Position numbers and translations under genes: made by a program. DNA of 45,491 bases, from NCBI GenBank assembly GCA_964599655.1, contig CAZRGV010000040.1, positions 1 to 45,491 on the forward strand. The letters run 5' to 3'. Shown here one piece after another: positions 44,543 through 45,491 of this stretch. The first letter of the stretch is position 1; every line of letters starts with the position of its first letter. A model generated the notes under the pieces. The model saw only the letters and a list, made by a program, of their open reading frames with translations, made no database searches and was not told where the DNA came from. The stretch is from CAZRGV01 sp964599655 (GTDB lineage: Bacteria; Planctomycetota; Planctomycetia; Isosphaerales; Isosphaeraceae).

Positions 44543-45406
44543 ATGACCGATCTCCGCCTCGAACGTGAACCACGAGCCACGCCACGCCGAACGCGGCGAT
44601 GGTCGACCTTGTTGATGGTGCTGGTCCTGGCCTGCGGGATTCTCTCGCAGTCCCCGACGGCCGCGAGGGCGTGGGGGCGGATCGGCCATCGCGCGGCCGC
44701 CAAACTGGCCGAATCTCAGCTCTCTCCGGCCGCGAGGACCGCCGTCCGACAACTCCTGGAGCCCGGCGAGAGCCTGGCCGACGCCTCGACCTGGGCCGAC
44801 GAGCATCGCCGGGAATGGCCCGAGACCGGTCCCTGGCATTATGTCAATGTGCCGATTCAAAACGCGCATTTCGACATGAAATTCTGTCCCGAGTCGGGTT
44901 GCGTCGTCTCGCGGATCGGAGCCATGCAGCGGATCCTGACCGACCCGAAGGCGAGCCGCTCCCAGAAACAATTCGCCCTGAGAATGCTCGTGCATCTTGT
45001 CGAAGACCTGCACCAGCCGGTGCACGTCGGCGATCGGCACGACCGGGGCGGCAACGACCTCCAGGTCCGGTTCTTCGGCCAGGGGTCGAACCTTCACCGG
45101 GTCTGGGACTCGGGACTCATCGAGCGGCACAACCCGGATGAATCGGCCTGGGTCGCCGAGCTGAAAACAGCCGCCACACCGGAGAACCTGGCGCGTTGGT
45201 CGAACGGCCGCGTCGAGGACTGGGCCGACGAGAGCCTCCAGGCCGCAAAACGCGCGTATCGCGTGCCCGGCCAGACCGTGGAACTCCAGCCCGGAGCGCG
45301 GCTCGGTGAGGCGTACCTCACCACCCACCTACCAACCGTCCGAACGAGGCTGGCCCAGTCCGGAACCCGGCTGGCCTGGATCCTCAACGAGACCTTTCCC
45401 CACTGA
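44543..45406 (+). CDS. Secreted S1/P1-type nuclease
   Basis: 287 residues from ATG 44543, with AAGGAG about 6 nt upstream. The signal peptide (about 19-43) ends at ARA, leaving Trp44 as the mature N-terminus. In P1 nuclease Trp1 binds the zinc cluster through its amino group, so the cleavage site fits precisely. Other zinc ligands visible are His49 (GRIGHR), Asp in ADASTWADE, His in GPWHYVNVP, and the H-L-V-E-D-L-H-Q-P-V-H segment with HDRGGND. NLHRVWDSGLIE is also typical. It hydrolyses single-stranded nucleic acids outside the cell, probably to gain phosphate and nucleosides. It is divergent from the SEC-C/TPR gene. Confidence 0.93.
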   Translation: MTDLRLEREPRATPRRTRRWSTLLMVLVLACGILSQSPTAARAWGRIGHRAAAKLAESQLSPAARTAVRQLLEPGESLADASTWADEHRREWPETGPWHYVNVPIQNAHFDMKFCPESGCVVSRIGAMQRILTDPKASRSQKQFALRMLVHLVEDLHQPVHVGDRHDRGGNDLQVRFFGQGSNLHRVWDSGLIERHNPDESAWVAELKTAATPENLARWSNGRVEDWADESLQAAKRAYRVPGQTVELQPGARLGEAYLTTHLPTVRTRLAQSGTRLAWILNETFPH

Positions 45407-45491
45407 CGATCCGGCCGGGCTCGCGGCTGCGGGGACCTCTCGCAACGCCGCAAGGAACGCAACGTGGGCTCTCTCGGGGCGCAACGGGAGC

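Overview
The window reads as high-GC chromosomal DNA of a planctomycete, most likely an Isosphaeraceae-type member. This rests on gene content, not a database search: many secreted or lipid-anchored proteins without assigned function, planctomycete-style c-type cytochromes (CxxCH modules fused to other domains), a copper type II monooxygenase fused to a cytochrome domain, a Tat-signalled sugar isomerase, a membrane-bound sigma-54 activator and many large TPR proteins. I found no phage, IS element, CRISPR array or rRNA. There is one tRNA and one 10-N assembly gap, so the source is a draft assembly.

Layout. 1-6.7 kb (+): the tail of a small secreted-type protein, a gamma-glutamyltransferase, then a four-gene MacB/FtsX-type ABC system (adaptor, ATPase, two permeases). 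6.7-10.4 kb: a metallo-beta-lactamase-fold protein (-), a secreted hydroxypyruvate-isomerase-like protein (+) and a cytochrome/copper monooxygenase (+). 10.5-14.5 kb (-): class V aminotransferase, cyanophycinase and serA, a serine-biosynthesis-like cluster with a cyanophycinase inside it. 14.9-18.3 kb: a lipoprotein (-), a short P-II protein (+), an S24/LexA-like regulator lacking its catalytic Ser (-) and an FHA protein (-). 18.5-21.7 kb (+): tRNA-Gly(GCC), trigger factor and two ClpP genes, the second cut by the N gap. 21.8-25.1 kb (-): lipoprotein, cytochrome with a zinc-finger-like domain, and a cupin.

25.2-29.7 kb (-) is the most interesting part. It holds an AhpD-like peroxidase whose peroxidatic cysteine codon is an in-frame TGA (candidate selenocysteine), then pxpB, a rhomboid protease with a C-terminal extension, pxpA and pxpC. 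The 4-nt overlap at ahpD/pxpB and the stop/Shine-Dalgarno overlap at rhomboid/pxpA suggest a single 5-oxoprolinase operon carrying a redox enzyme and a membrane protease. A gamma-glutamyltransferase at the start of the window could feed the same 5-oxoproline/glutathione chemistry (inference).

29.8-34.6 kb: secreted protein (+), GT39-type glycosyltransferase (-), fabI (+), Nudix hydrolase (+), membrane protein (+). 34.6-39.8 kb: a 1039-residue membrane-bound PDZ/GAF/AAA+/Fis activator (-), then a divergent regulatory region with four copies of one 10-bp palindrome, an alpha/beta hydrolase (+) and a stand-alone SpoT-like HD hydrolase (+). 39.8-44.4 kb (-): SEC-C/TPR protein, TPR protein and hisI. 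44.5-45.4 kb (+): secreted S1/P1 nuclease.
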